This document shows, piece after piece, positions 11,522-24,330 of a stretch of DNA of 64,000 nt (the first letter of the stretch is position 1; every line of letters starts with the position of its first letter). The position numbers and the translations under genes were made by a program. Below the pieces are notes generated by a model, which was not told where the DNA came from, did not search any database, and worked only from the letters and a program-made list of their open reading frames with translations. The stretch covers positions 210,295 through 274,294 of the forward strand of contig WELB01000174.1 of assembly GCA_009602725.1 (NCBI GenBank), written 5' to 3'. Source of the stretch: Spirogloea muscicola. Its lineage: Eukaryota > Streptophyta > Zygnematophyceae > Spirogloeales > Spirogloeaceae.

Positions 11522-12645
11522 TCACGTCCTCGGGAACAACGAGAAAACAGCCGACAGGTATGAAGATGCCCGACGGCTGCTGCCTCTACCAAGCCTAGGA
11601 GAAATACCACCCTTGGCCAGGTATTCCCTGAGAGCATCTGGACAATTTGCCAAATTGGCCGCAGGCTCCCACGTGTTGTGCTCAGGCCCATACCCGAGCC
11701 ACTTCACCAGATACTCACGGGTCTTACGCCCTCGAGGCTTGTCCCTGTAAGACAAGATCTCTTCCAACTCAAACTCATGATCATCCTCGATGACTGGTGG
11801 AGGTGGGGGCGGCTGGACACGACCATCCGAAAGGAAGGCCCTCAGCTGAGACACATGGAAGACGTTATGGACCTTCCACTGCACCGGTGTCTTCGACTCG
11901 TAGGACACCTTGCCCACAAGGCGTACTACTGCAAATGGTCCAACCCACTTAGGCAGCAACTTGCGCGTACCCACAGCCCGCAAGGATAAGTGCTTCGTGC
12001 TCAGCAGCACGTGCGCACCAACATCGAAGGACACGTCCTTCCGATGTTTGTCAGCATAAGCCTTCTGGCGAATCTGGGCAATATCCAAGAAATGCCGAGC
12101 TCGTCTCTGAGTCTCCAAGAGGGTCCCAGTGAAGGCTACCGCGGCGGGAACCCGTTCCGGCCTCCCCACCTGAAGTGGAGCTCGGGGATGCTGACCATAG
12201 TTGAGGAAGAATGGAGTCTCCTTTGTGGACGCATGATAGGCATTGTTCACAGCATATTCAGCTGGAGGCAAATAGTCATCCCAGTCAGTCTGGCTAGAAT
12301 TGACAAAGTGCCTCAACATGTCCTCAAGAACTCGAATGATTCGCTCAGTTTGGCCATCCGTTTGTGGATGGAAGGCTGTGGACATGGACTGCTTCGTGCC
12401 AATAAGCTTGCAGACTTCTTTCCAGAAGTGACCTGTAAAGCGAGGATCGCGGTCCGAGATGAGCCTCTTAGGTATTCCATGTATCTTCCACACCTTATCC
12501 ACAAAGATGCCACCGGAATCCTTCGCCGATGCCCGTGTAGTAGTGGGCAAAATGCAAAATGCACCATTTCACTTAGGCGATCCACAAAGACGACAATGGC
12601 ATCATAGCCGTTCCGCGTCTTAGGCAATTGTGTGATAAAATCCAC
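11522..12645 (-). mobile_element. integrase core and chromodomain part
   Basis: Integrase core motifs [11 protein letters not shown] and [15 protein letters not shown], with an E in the third catalytic position. The GPFAVVRLVGKVSYE region (GPY/F-like) comes next, then a C-terminal chromodomain: EEILSYRD, REYLVKWLGYGPEHNTWEP, NLANCPDALREYL. Chromodomains in this family bind modified histones and bias insertion to heterochromatin. Confidence 0.85.
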
Positions 12646-12647
12646 AC

Positions 12648-14618
12648 TTACATCAGACCAATTCCGCTCCGAATCTGCAAGGGCTGAAGTAATCCGGCAG
12701 GCTTGCCAGAGATTGCCTTACTACGCTGGCATGTGGCACAGCTCGCCACAAAAGCGCGCACCTGGGCTGGAAAGCCCTTCCACCGAAAGAGGCGTCGCAC
12801 AGCCTGTTTGGTTTTGCTCACTCCCAAATGACAACTGTAAGGCGTATCATGCAGCTCCTGCATTATGTCTATGCGCAAGGCATTGCAGTTCGGGACCACA
12901 ATAGCGTCGCCTTGCCACCAGAAGCCTTCGTCATCAGTGAGGGTGCTTACGTTGGCGGCTTCAGCAATCCATGGGTCTGTGCCATATCCTTTACGGATAC
13001 GCACGTAGAGCTCAGAGAGCTCAGCCGTGGTGTGCCGAGAAGCTTGACGAGTCGGACGCAGTCCTGCAGCCCGCACTCCAGAAGCATTCAAGGAAGCCAA
13101 CGCATCAGCGCCGCGAATGTTGCGACTCACAGGGTCTGCGACATTAAGACGTCCAGGGCGATAAACCCACTGGAAATCGAATTGTGCGATGCACTCAGCC
13201 CATCGAGCTTGACGCCTAGTCAAATGCTGCTGCGTGTGGAAATATGTCAACGGGCAATGATCCGTGACAACCGTAAATGCCACACCTTCCAGGTAGCAAC
13301 GCCAGACACGTAAGGCGTGCACCACAGCCGGCAATTCCTGCTCGCCCGTAGTGTCATATCGCTCCGCAGGGATCAGCAGGCGACTCTCAAACGCTAACGG
13401 GTGACCCTCTTGCAAGAGCACGGCAGCAATGCCGGTCAAAGAGGCATCGCAGACGAGTTCATTTGGCACGCTTTCACGAGCAAAGGCCAGCACAGGCGGA
13501 GATGTCAACGCCTGCTGTATTCCCTCAAATGGCCTCTGGCATTCGGACGACCAATTCCAAGGTACGTCCTTACGAGTCAGCTTCGTAAGAGGAAGTGCCA
13601 AGTTCCCATAGCCTTGTAGGAAGGTTCGGAAATAATTTGCGAATCCCAAAAAGGAGCGCAATTGAGGCACAGTTTGTGGCACAGGCCAATCTTGTACGAC
13701 CGAAGTCTTTTTGGGGTCGACACGTATGCCGTCTTTGCCCACGACATGCCCGAGGTATGTCAGCTCTGGCTGGTTAAATGCGCACTTGGACCGCTTGGCA
13801 TACAATCGATTTTCACGCAGCAACTGCAGCACTTGGCGCAGGTGCTTCACGTGATCCTCAGGCGTTTTGCTGAACACCAGTATGTCATCCAAGTAAACCA
13901 GCACAAAATGGTAGAGCAGGGGGCCAAAGACCCTCGACATCACCGCCTGGAACGTAGCCGGTGCATGGGTCAAACCAAAGCTCAGCACCTTGAATTGAAA
14001 ATGTCCAAGCGGCGTACGGAACGCCGACTTCGGAACATTCGCAGGCGTGATTCGAATTTGGTGATACCCACTTGCCAGGTCCAGGGAGCTGAACACCGTA
14101 GCCCCTGCAAGCCAATCGAACAGATCATCTGTCCGAGGCAATGGGTATCGGTTCTTGATAGAAAGCTTATTCAAAGCCCGATAATCAATGCACATTCGTA
14201 GAGTGCCATCCTTCTTTTTGACAAAGAGGATGGGTGCTCCATATGGCGACTGAGATGGCTCAATGTAGCCCTTCGCCAGCAGTTCCTCGACCTGGGATTG
14301 CATTTCTCGAAATTCGAGAGGGCTCAGCCGGTACATGGGACGGAAAGGCGGGTTGGCGCCTGGCTCCAATGGAATTGTGTGAGTCAAACCTCGGTGAGGA
14401 GGTAGACCGTCCAGAAGAGAGTCGGGAAACACATCCGCAAATTCTTCTAGCAGCTTATCAAGAACCCTGCCATGTGAATTCGCAGCATTTACACACAAGT
14501 CAGGCTTGGACTCGTCGTTCAACGCCACCATCACAAGAAATGCCATCTGGACAGTGTTCTTGTGAATCAGTCGCTTCATCTGCATGGCGGACTGCAGAAT
14601 GGAAGCCCCTGCCGCCAC
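12648..14618 (-). mobile_element. reverse transcriptase-RNase H-integrase zinc-finger part
   Basis: Long open stretch. RT blocks: [31 protein letters not shown], and catalytic YLDD in [10 protein letters not shown]. RNase H: VCDASLTG, GEQELPAVVHALRVWR, TDHCPL. Integrase HHCC finger: H-x3-H around YSCHLGVSK and CATCQRSK. Ty3/gypsy domain order. Confidence 0.9.
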
Positions 14619-15130
14619 CGGCGGTGCACAGAGAAGCTGCTTGCAAAGGACAAAGCGCCGTGCGCTACGTTGTACAGTGCAAGTATGGCGTTCAAAATCA
14701 AGGCATGCTGATGTGGCGCAAGCCAGTCATCTCCCAATGTCACATCAAAGGCGACAGTCAACGCAGTGGCGTAACAAGGCACCTCGGCTTTGTATTGCTG
14801 GATGCGAATGGGTACCTTGCACAGGCCCAACACATCGGGTGGGTGGCCATCGGCCAATGTCACTCTAGGCAGGCCATCTGCTTGCAAATGCAAGCCAGTG
14901 GAGCACACCAAATCCCTTTTGACGAAGGACACTGAGGCCCCTGAGTCTATGAGGATCCTCGCTGGTGCCGCAGCAACCAGCCCCTCAAAAAGCATAGTGT
15001 GTCCCCCATGGATACTGCCAAGGAATGGGGTGCGAGCGACATATACCCTGACCGCTGTCGGGTAAGGCCTAAGCCGAGTGGCATCAACGCTACGCCTAAG
15101 GAGCCTGTGTCCCGCCTCGTGCGAGCACAA
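14576..15130 (-). mobile_element. aspartic protease part
   Basis: Retropepsin-like core ILIDSGASVSFV (D-S-G triad), then VTLADGHPPDVLGLCKVPI. Lies between gag and RT as in Ty3/gypsy. Confidence 0.8.
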
Positions 15131-15420
15131 AGCGACATTCCCAGCGGAGCTTGATCAATCACGCCGCGCTTCTGTGGCACAATGAAGAACAGCATTTTTT
15201 TTAGGCCGACGGCACTCAGGCCAGCTCAGATAGACGTCTGCAGCCTCTTGCAAGTCATTTTGGGCAACCCACACAAATGGAGGCCCTCCGGCCTCCAGAC
15301 TTTGTAATAAAGCAGAAATGGAGCGCACAACCAGTATGTTGGTTGGCGGGCCAGCAATGCCAGCAAGATCAAACAGCTCAAGTGCGTCTGGCTGAATAAG
15401 ACGGCTTGCAGAGGTAGGGG

Positions 15421-16646
15421 TCAAGCACTCACGGTTGCCCTTGGAATTGCCCTGGTCCCGGCCCATAGGGCGCTGTGGACGTGGCCGTGAGGAAAAGGGA
15501 CCTGCTGCCGGCAGTCCCTGAGCTGATGGCTCTTGGCACCGCACTTGAAGCAGCCAGCGCCTTCCACCCGCGGCTTGGGGAAGTCGCCTTGAGGTCGAGC
15601 GTTCAAGCCGTGCCTCGGGTCGAACCGCTTCTTGCCTCTTTCTGCATCAAAGCCGCCTGCCTCCAGCAGGGGACGCTTGCTCGGACCGGCAATGTCCAGC
15701 GTGCTGAGCACCTTGCGGGCGTGCTCTACCATCTTGGTGGTAAGCGGTTGTGCCGTTGCGGAATCCACCGCGACCCAAAACGAGAGTCCAGCCTTAAATC
15801 GCTGGCATTGGTCAATTGGCGTCATGGGCTCGCTGCGTAGCTTGGACAGCAGCAGCCGGAATCGCCGCACATAGGGCTCAAGGCCCTCGCTTCCCTCGCC
15901 CCTCATGCGGAGAGCATCCAGCTCATCGCGGGCGCGCAGCTCTGCGTGTGGGTCGCCATACGCCGACGTAAGCGAGCTGCAGAAGAAGTCCCAGCCACCG
16001 GACCGGACTCCTCGGGCGTAGAGCCCTTCTTCAAGGTGTTCCACCACTCCCGGGGCTCCCCTGAGAGGTAGGTGGCAGCGAGGCGCACGCGTGCCCCCGC
16101 GTCTGTGTCGGAGCAGACGAACCATTCGTCCATTTCATCCAGCCATGGATGCAACCCTTCCCGATCATCGTGACCGGAGAATTGTCGGGGTGCATGGGCC
16201 CTGGCAAGTCCATGCTCAGGGTTGCCGCTACTCTTGCGCATCAGCTGCAACGAGGCATCCACCTCTTGCATGTGCCGCTCTTCGGCGCGCTGCCGGACGA
16301 GGAGGGCGCGCTGCTCCGCGCAGATCCTCGCAAGAAGCCGGTGTTGAGCTGGGTCCGTCGTAGACTGGGCTGCTGCCAGATCCCGAGTGAGGAGTGCAAC
16401 GCGTTGCAAGTCCCCAGCCGACAAGCCTTCCTGGCCTCCGGCTCCCAGCTCGACGTGCCCCTCTTGGGCGTGCCCCGTTTGGGCGTGCGCCTCGTGGGCG
16501 TCCCCCTCGTGGGCGTGCCCCTCGTGGGCGTGCTCCGCAGTAGCCACTGCCGCAGCAGCTGGCCCTGCAGCAGCCGCTGCCTCAGCAGCCGACCGCTCTG
16601 CCTCCCGAGGAGGGCTCGGCCGCGCACTGGAGGTGTGTGATACCAT
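15421..16646 (-). mobile_element. gag part with CCHC knuckle and His-rich repeat
   Basis: Starts MVSHTSSARPSPPREAERSA at 16646 and carries a histidine-rich stretch (HEGHAHEGDAHEAHAQ). It then has GHDDREGLHPWLDEMDEWF, typical of the gag retrotransposon domain, and a zinc knuckle CFKCGAKSHQLRDC near 15520-15560. Confidence 0.8.
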
Positions 16647-17140
16647 GCTGGCTCAGGGACACTGAGTGATCAATTCAGGCTCCGACAATCAGCAAATCAC
16701 ACACTCCATACTGCAATACAGGACATCGCAAGACTGGTGCACCAGCGAGCGAGCAAGCAAGGCAGCGCGCAACTCCACACCTCAATCAGCAGGCAGGCAG
16801 ACAACCGCAGATATGACCAGGACCGATGCACACTGTCACTGCTGGCCACACGACTGACCTTACCACACCAAGGCTGCAGGCTCAAGCCACACCTCGAAAG
16901 AAGCGAACGCAGCAAGTGGTCCTCAAGGATCAGTTGGTCAATCTGGCGTTGGTCGTTGCTGGCTCACAGCGCGAAGATGGCTCCGCATCCGCTGAGCCGC
17001 CTCACGGACCAACGTCTGGCAAGCACTTTATCTTTGACAGAAAAAAAGTCAGGCCAGCACATCAGGGTGATCCTTGCATCATCAGCGGCGAGCAAATAAG
17101 TCACAAGCGCGATGGATGCAAGACCGCCTCTGATACCAAA

Positions 17141-17647
17141 TGTAAGGAACTCCGCCCTACACACGCAGTTAGGGTAAGCAGTCCTTCTTGAGTTCGGCTG
17201 TAGGGGGTTTAGGGACCAACCCACCACACAGGCAAAGCACTGGCGCATAGGCGCAGCGGAAGACAGGCCCCGTGGCGCCGCCGTCCGGCGGCGACTCCAC
17301 CTCCTTGGCGCAGGCCGGCGCAGCAGGCCCCGCATCAAGGTGCGGCGGCGGCTGCGGCGGCGAGCAGCGGCAAGGCTGCTCCTGGGCTTCACCGGCTCGA
17401 ACTCCCTCGCGCCTCAGCCCCAAGGCTCTTCGTGCTTCCCCGTGCCACCCCCCCTCCAGGGGTGTGAGCGGGTCGCCCCATGGCCTGCTAGGCGGCGGGC
17501 CAAAGATCCTCCCTTGAACGGGCGGATCCTAGCGAGGGTATTTCTGGATGGGCTGGGCCCGCCTCTGGGCGGGCCACTTGCCCGGCAAGCCAGCCCGCCA
17601 CCTGGCGGGCCCACTTGTCCCAAATAGCCGGTCATGTAATGCCAACA
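17141..17647 (-). repeat. 5' LTR of the chromovirus, cut by an assembly gap
   Basis: Begins (plus sense) TGTAAGGAACTCCGCCC and runs to the N at 17648, short of the usual TTACA end. Directly followed on the element's inner side by the primer site (17128-17139). Confidence 0.85.
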
Positions 17648-17648
17648 N
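17648..17648. other. assembly gap (single N)
   Basis: One N inside an LTR. Sequence to the right is unrelated to the missing LTR end, so the join at this base may not reflect real adjacency. Confidence 0.8.
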
Positions 17649-19160
17649 CACGCACTGCCGCCTCACTACTGCTGTGCAGTGAGGAGCTGGGAGCAAATTA
17701 CTGAGGACAGGAGCTCTGGTAAGTCCAGATGCCCCATGCAGCATTGAGGCCCCGAGGCTCCAGCACGGAGGGGTTGTGTAAGACTGTGCTGTCCCTTGCC
17801 TCGCAGTCACGGTGCAACTTCTAATTGGGCTCCCACCTGCCACTGCAGCAGGGCTGGCTGCCTGCCAAGGCAGCCAGACACTCTCTGAGAGAGTCATTGA
17901 CGGCCAAGAAGAGCCTGACGTCAGGAATGCTACGGTGGTATCAGGATCCGTACCTGCAACTCAGGGCCCCATGGTAATTGCTGCATTTGAGACGCGGCTG
18001 TCCACTGTGTCCTTAGATACCCCTCCTTAAATGGCCCTGGAGCAAATATGTCCTCGACCTCCACAGTCCTCGGTGGGCTCTGAGTCTCCACCTTTAGAGC
18101 TGTGACATGTTCAAGGCTGGTAAATACCCTTACTTGCTCATTAAGTAGTGGCATGCATGTATTTGTTTTGTTGGTAGGTGGTTGGTCAGTGGCTCTGTCA
18201 ATCAGGCATGCGTGAAACCTGCTCCCCCCCCAACGGCACCATTGGCAACGTGTATGCGTGGCTGCATAGTCCAGAGGAAGTCTTGTCCCTAGGTGCTATG
18301 TCGCACTGCAGTCATGGCAGCTCAAGTCTGCATCATATGCTGGGAGAGAAGAGGGAAGGGTTGGCCGAGCCATGCCGAACCTTCCGATACGCTCTTCCTA
18401 GAGAACACGCGAGGTTTGCCACTTTCCTGCAGTGAGCCGTGCAAGCTGCCGGGCACCTGCCTCTGGCAACCTAACATCTGCCGCGGTACACTGCTGAGTG
18501 TCAGTTGCACACCACACCTTTAATAGAGGAATGCCCCCTTCTCCACTGGGGTCAACGGCCACACATTCTACTGCTGCTCCATTGTACCTCGGGTCACAAA
18601 TTACTTCAATTCATGAAAGAGCTGAGCAAAGCCAGGACATCACAAGGTCAGGGACAGTGGATGCACAATTTAGACCCCCACCAGCTTGGGCTGTGGAAAT
18701 TGGTCGGAAATGATAGCTTGCTCGCGAACATGCATTGACCACTGTCATGAAGAAGCTCAAAAGAAGAAAGGGCTTCCTCCAAGGGCTGATGAATGTTGCA
18801 GCGACACGCCCTCACAGAAGTGGGGCCAGACATTGAATACTCAAACCTCACTCAGTCGCCAAGGCAGCCACCCATTAACAGGTGAGCATGTGAACCCAAC
18901 GCGGAGTACTTGGCAACTTAGACGCCACTGGGTGGAGATTTGCTGTACACAAGGTCTACCCCGGCCAGTGGCTGCAGCATCCAGCGATGGCTGTTGCTTT
19001 TGCTGAGCTCCAGAGCCATCGTGTCCATTTCTCTCGGGATGGCCTTTCCCAGCCCTTACCCTCTGTGGGCGAGCAATTTCTTCTTGAGTGAGGGCCTCAG
19101 GGTGCCAGCGTCTCCAGGGTCTGTAGCGTTTCAGTGCCTCTGCCAGGGTGGCCGGCTTCA
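17649..19160. other. unassigned stretch, possibly host exons
   Basis: No recognised family. A minus-strand stretch at 18010-18120 reads VFTSLEHVTALKVETQ then VEVEDIFAPGPFKEGYL before a possible GT donor. It looks more like a host exon than a repeat, but I cannot name it. A minus-strand open reading at 18841-19161 (AEALKRYRPWRRWHPEALTQ) is also unplaced. A LINE stem-loop tail lies at about 19010-19070. Confidence 0.3.
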
Positions 19161-19300
19161 CTGATGACCGCCTAACGCTGGGCTCCTATTGGTGGCGAGG
19201 CCACACGAGTGACAGCTTGAAAGCAAGCGCGGCCAGATTAACTGGTGGCTGGGAGAGGCCAGCCCAAAAGAATGGACAAGGTCTGAAGGGGTCCGTCTTG
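19005..19300. repeat. LINE 3' stem-loop repeat copies
   Basis: A plus-oriented diverged copy at 19010-19070 and a minus-oriented copy at 19240-19300 (GTGGCTGGGAGAGGCCAGCC then GGACAAGGTCTGAAGGGG). Confidence 0.5.
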
Positions 19301-19497
19301 ATGGGCTCGGCCCAATGTCTCACGCTCCTGAGTAGTAGGGCACATCCTCGCCACGTTTCTGACAGAGGGGGTGTAGCTCAGCCCCCGATGCTGCGGGGCT
19401 ATCGTGCCGCCCAAACACGTTGGCAAGTGCGGTCTACACAGTCTTAGCAGTTGATTCTGTGTGACACCCGGTTTTATGTGGCAAGGTGGCCGTGCAC

Positions 19498-19689
19498 ATA
19501 GGGCCTGGTTACACTTGGTCGGCCGGTCGCGTCGAGGGGTACGTGTTGCGCGGTGTATGGAACGACCGGCTTTACAACCTTGCGGGCGCGGTCGTGGTCA
19601 CCTGCCACGAAGGCGCCACATCGGACGCTGACCAGGACGCCTTTTGGGCGCGTTAAGGAAGAAACGCGCGCGTTTGCCACGAGGGCGGA
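19498..19689. repeat. dispersed repeat shared with 52120-52290
   Basis: About 165 bases nearly parallel to 52120-52290 (CGGTCGCG/AGTCGCG..GAGGGGTACGTGT, GACCGGCTTTACAACCTTGC, GAGGCGCCACATCGG, CGTTAAGGA). The second copy directly follows a LINE tail-domain stop, so this may be an alternative 3' tail of that family. Confidence 0.6.
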
Positions 19690-19831
19690 GCTGGACGGGC
19701 TGGGCCCGCCTCTGGGCGGGCCACTTGCCCGGCAAGCCAGCCCGCCACCTGGCGGGCCCACTTGTCCCAAATAGCCGGTCGTGTAATGCCAACAGAGCCA
19801 TGTGGCTTAATCAAATAGCTGGTTCATTACA
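19690..19831 (-). repeat. LTR fragment (minus)
   Basis: Inner part and terminal TTACA end of the main chromovirus LTR (GGGCGGGCCACTTG to GGTTCATTACA). Abuts plus-oriented gag sequence at 19832, so it is a displaced piece. Confidence 0.7.
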
Positions 19832-22800
19832 AAGATGGTGGAGCACGCCCGCAAGGTGCGCAGCACGCCGGACATTGCCGGTCCGGGCAAGCGTCCCCTG
19901 CGGGAGGTAAGGCGGCTCTGATGCAGAGCGAGGCAAGAAGCGGTTCAATCCAAGGCAAGGCTTAAACGCTCGTCCTCAAGGCGGCTTCCCAAGCCGCGGG
20001 TGGAAGGCGCTGGCTGCTTCAAGTGCGGTGACAAGAGCCACCAGCTCTGGGACTGCCCGGCGTCCATCTTCCTCGAGGCGCCCGATGGGCCGGGAAAAGG
20101 GCAGCTTCAAGGGCAAGCGTGAGTGCCTGACCCTTGCCTCTGAGAGCAGTCTCATTCAGCCAGATGCACTTGCGCTGCTTAATCTTGCTGGCATTGCTTG
20201 CCCGTCAACCAACTTACCGGTTGTGCGCTCCATTTCTGCTTTGTTGCAAGGTCTGGAGGCCGTAGGGCCTCTATCTGAATGGGTTTGCCACAGTGACTTG
20301 CAAGTGGCTGCAGAAGTCTATCTGAGCTCGCATCGCTGACTGGCTTTGTGCCACATCAGCATGCCTTGATTTTGAAAGCCAGACTTGCACGGTACAACGA
20401 GGCACACGGCGCTTTGTCCTTTGCAAGCAGCTTCCCTGTGCACCGCCGTTGGCGGCAGGGGCTTCCATTCTGCAGTCCGCCATGCAGATGAAGCGATTGA
20501 ATCACAAGAACACTGACCAGATGGCATGTCGTGTGATGGTGGCGTAAATGACGAGTCTAAGCCTGACTTGTATGTGAATGACGCGGATTCACATGGCGTG
20601 GTTCTTGACAAGCTGCTAGAAGAATTTGCGGATGTGTTTCCCGACTCTCTTCCGGACGGTCCACCTCCTCATTGAGGTGTGGCTCATACAATTCCATTGG
20701 AGCCAGGCGCTCACCGGCCTTACCGTCCCATTTGCCGGCTGAGCTCTCTCGAATTTCGAGGAATGCAATCCCACGTCGAGGGCCTGCTTGCGAAGGGCTA
20801 CATTGAGCCAAATCAGTCGCCATACGGAGCACCCATCCTCTTTGTCAAAAAGAAGGATGGCACTCTACGAATGTGCATTGATTATCGGGCTTTGAATAAG
20901 CTTACTATCAAGAACCGATACCCATTGCCTCGAATAGATTATCTGTTCGATTGGCTTGCAGGGGCTACCGTGTTGAGCTCCCTGGACCTGGCAAGTGGGT
21001 ATCACCAAATCCAAATCACGCCTTCGGATGCTCCGAAGTCGGCGTTCCGTACGCCGCATGGACATTTCCACTTCAAGGTGCTGAGCTTTGGTTTAAGCAA
21101 TGCACCGGCTACGTTCCAGGCGGTGATGTCGGGGGCCTTGGCCCCCTGCTCTACCATTTTGTGCTGGTGTATTTGGACGACATATTGGTGTTCAGCAGAA
21201 CGCCCGAGGATCACGCGAGCCACCTGCGAGTGCTGCAGTTGCTGCGTGAAAATCAATAGTATGCCAAGAGGTCCAAGTGCGCATTCAACCAGCTAGAGCT
21301 GACATATTTTGGGCATGTGGGCAACGACGGCATACGTGTCGACCCCAAGAAGACTTCGGTCTTGAGGGATTGGCCTGTACCAACTGTGCCTCAATAGCGC
21401 TCCTTTCTGGGATTCGCAAATTATTTCTGTAAATTCCTACAAGGCTATGGGAACTTGGCACTTCCTCTTACGAAGCTGACTCGTAAGGACGTTCTTTGGG
21501 ATTGGTCGTCCGAACGCCAGAGTGCATCTGAGAAAATACGGCAGGCGCTGACATCTCCGCTGCTGGCCTGTCCTCGTGAAGGCGTGCTATATGAGCTCGT
21601 CTGCGATTCCTCTTTGACCGGCATTGGTGCCGTGCTCTTGCAAGAGGGTACCCGTTAGCGTTTGAGAGTCGCCTGCTGATCCCTGCGGAGCGATATGACA
21701 CTACGGGCGAGCAGGAATTGCTGGCTGTGGTGCACGCCTTACGTGTCTGGCGTTGCTACCTGGAAGGTGTGGCATTTACGGTTGTCACGGATCATTGCCC
21801 GTTGACATATTTCCACACGCAGCAGCATTTGACTAGGCGTCAAGCTCGATGGGCTGAGTGCATCGCACAATTCGATTTCCAGTGGGTTTATCGCCCTGGA
21901 CGGCTTAATGTTGCAGACCCTGTGAGTCGCAACATTCGTGGCGCTGATGCGTGGGCTACCTTGAATGCTTCTGGAGGACGGGCTGCAGGACTGCGTCTGA
22001 CTCGTCAAGCTTTTCGGCAACTCACGGTTGAGCTCTCTGAGCTCTATGTCCGTATCCGTCAAGGGGATGGCAAAGACCCATGGTTTGCTGAGGCCGCCAA
22101 CGTAAGCACCCTCACTGATGCCAAAGGCTTGTGGTGGCAAGGCGACGCTATTGTGGTCCCGGACTGCAATGCCTTGCGCACTGACATACTGCAGGAGCTG
22201 CATGATACGCCTTACAGTGGTCATCTGGGACTTAGCAAAATCAAACAGGCTGTGCGACGCCTCTTTTGGTGGAAGGGCTTTTCAGCTCAGGTGCGCGCTT
22301 TTTTGTGGCAAGCTGTGCCATGCCAGCGTAGTAAGGCACTCTCTGGCAAGCCTGCCGGATTACTTCGGCCCTTGCAGATTCCCGAGCGGAATTGGTTGAT
22401 GTAAGTGTGGGCTTTATCACACAATTGCCTAAGACGCGGAACGGTCATGATGCCATTGTCGTCTTTGTGGATCGCCTGAGTAATATGATGAATTTTTCTC
22501 CCACTACTACGCGGGCATCAGCGAAGGATTTCGCTGGCATCTTTGTGGATAAGGTGTGGAAGCTGCATGGAGTACCTGAGAGGTTGGTCTCGGACCGCGA
22601 TCCTTGCTTTTCAGGCCACTTCTGGAAAGTTTGCAAGCTTATTGGCACGAAGCAGTCCATGTCCACAGCCTTTCATCCACAAACTAATAGCCAAAATGAG
22701 AGAATGAATGGGGTTCTCGAGGACAAGCCGAGGCACTTTGTCAATCCCAGCCAGACTGACTGGGATGAGCGTTTGGGTCCAGCTGAATACGTTGTGAACA

Positions 22801-23860
22801 ATGCCTATCATGCGTCCACAAAGGAGACTCCGTTCTTCTCAACTATGGTCAGCATCCCCGAGCTCCACTTCAGGTGGGGAGGCCGGAACGAGTTTCCGCC
22901 GCGGTAGCCTTTACTGGGAGTCTCTTGGAGGGTCAGAGACGAGCTCGGCAATTCTTGGAAATTGCTCAGAGTCGCTTTGCTGACAAACATCGGACGGACG
23001 TGTCCTTCGATGTTAGTGCGCAAGTGTCGCTGAGCACGAAGCAATTATCCTTGCGGGCTGTGGGTACGCGCAAGTTGCTGCCCAAGGGGGTTGGACCATT
23101 AGCAGTAGTACGCCTTGTGGGCAAGGTGTCCTACGAGCTGAACACACCAGTGCATTGGAAGGTCCATAACGTCTTCCATGTGTCTCAGCTGAGGGCCTTC
23201 TTTCGGATGGTCGTGTCCAACCGCCCCCACCTCCACTACTGATCGAGGATGAACTTGAAATCGAGGTGGAAGATCTTGTCTCACAGGGACGAGCTCCGCG
23301 GGCGTCTGACCAGTGAGTATCTCAGTGGCTCTGGTATGGGCCTGAGCACAACACGTGGGAGCCTGCGGCCAATTTGGCAGATTGTCCAGATGCTCTCAGG
23401 GACTACCTGGCCAAGGGTGGTAATTCTCCTAGGCTTGGTAGAGGCAGCAGCCGTCAGGCATCTTAATACCTGTCGGCTATTCTCTCGTTGTTCCCGAGGA
23501 CGTGAACACCAGGGTGGGGAGGTATGTAATGTATGTAATGTAATTAGCCGTTTGGTTAAGCCACACGGGTCTGTTGTTATACATGACCGGCCATTTGGGG
23601 CAAGTGGCCCGCCCAGGTGCGGGTCCCGCCCGTCCAAGAATACCCCTCGCCAGGATCCACCCGTTCAAGGCAGGAACCTTTGGCCCGCCGCAAGGCGGGC
23701 CATGGGGCGACCCGCTCAGACCCCTGGAGGGGGGTGGCACGGGGAAGCACGAAGAGCCTTGAAGGCTGAGGCTCGACAGGAGTTCGAACCGGTGAAGCCC
23801 AGGAGCAGCCTTGCCGCTGCTCGCCGCCGCCGCCGTATGTGTAGGGCGAGGTTCCTTACA
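19832..23860 (+). mobile_element. Ty3/gypsy chromovirus-type element, 5'-truncated
   Basis: Plus-strand relative of the element at 11-17.6 kb. It starts inside gag (MVEHARKV at 19834, knuckle CFKCGDKSHQLWDC), then has RT at 20679-21300 ([28 protein letters not shown]), RNase H and HHCC finger 21455-22330, integrase core 22400-22900 and chromodomain 23250-23420. The 3' LTR is 23524-23860. Only one LTR remains in place. Broken in many places (of the order of ten), hence older than the 11-17.6 kb copy. Confidence 0.85.
23524..23860 (+). repeat. 3' LTR of the element at 19.8-23.9 kb
   Basis: Begins TGTAATG and ends GGCGAGGTTCCTTACA. Preceded by a purine-rich tract (GGTGGGGAGG). A short TGTAATG repeat at the start makes the exact first base uncertain (23524 or 23534). 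Confidence 0.75.
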
Positions 23861-24238
23861 CCTGGCCAACCAGGTCAAACAGCTTACATACAGCTTGCCA
23901 TTTAGCATGCATCGAGGCTTGAGTAGAATACTCAAGCTTGCCCTTGTCATTGCCCTTGTGCCGCCCGAGTGGACGTGCCGGCCGAGAGGTAGAAGGCCCG
24001 AAGCCTTGCGATCCCGCACGCGATAGCTCTAGTCGCCGCAGCGAGAGCAACCAGCGCGTGGCTCCGACGCCATATTCCTCGAGCTCCCGGCGAAACTGAG
24101 ATGCGGCCCTTCAGTGGGCCTCGCCTTCGTCCGAGCTGCCATAGCTTGGTGAGAAGGGACGCCCGCCTCAGCAGGAGAGCGCGTGCATATGGCCCCTCAG
24201 TGGGCCTCGTCTCCATCCCGCCTCAGCAGGAGGGCGCT
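23861..24238 (-). mobile_element. gag knuckle-region fragment, other gypsy subfamily
   Basis: Minus strand reads GFGPSTSRPARPLGRHKGND, KGKLEYSTQASMHAK, resembling the linker after the Gag zinc knuckle in neighbouring elements. Fragment only. Confidence 0.5.
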
Positions 24239-24330
24239 TGTAATGAACCAGCCGTTTGGTCAAGCCACACGGGTCTGTTGTTATTACATGACCAGCCATT
24301 TGGAGCAAGTGGCCCGCCCAGGTGCGCAGA
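24239..24330 (+). repeat. LTR 5' fragment
   Basis: TGTAATGAACCAGCCGTTTGG... through GGCCCGCCCAGGTGCG, the first about 90 bases of the main LTR family, then an abrupt change to a different LTR family. Confidence 0.7.

Larger units (their letters stand above)
11062..17647 (-). mobile_element. Ty3/gypsy chromovirus-type LTR retrotransposon, nearly whole
   Basis: The most complete element of the window: 5' LTR 17141-17647 (reaches a gap at 17648), primer site, gag, protease, RT-RNase H, integrase with chromodomain, and 3' LTR 11062-11502. LTR ends are TGTAA...TTACA (coding TGTAATGAACCAGCC to CGAGGTTCCTTACA). The primer site TGGTATCAGAGG follows the 5' LTR and fits initiator Met-tRNA. A purine-rich tract (GTGGGGAGG) precedes the 3' LTR. 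The two LTRs differ in length and sequence, so the insertion is not recent. The coding part looks broken in a handful of places. It interrupts the gag fragment at 10491-11061. Target duplication cannot be checked because of the gap. Confidence 0.9.
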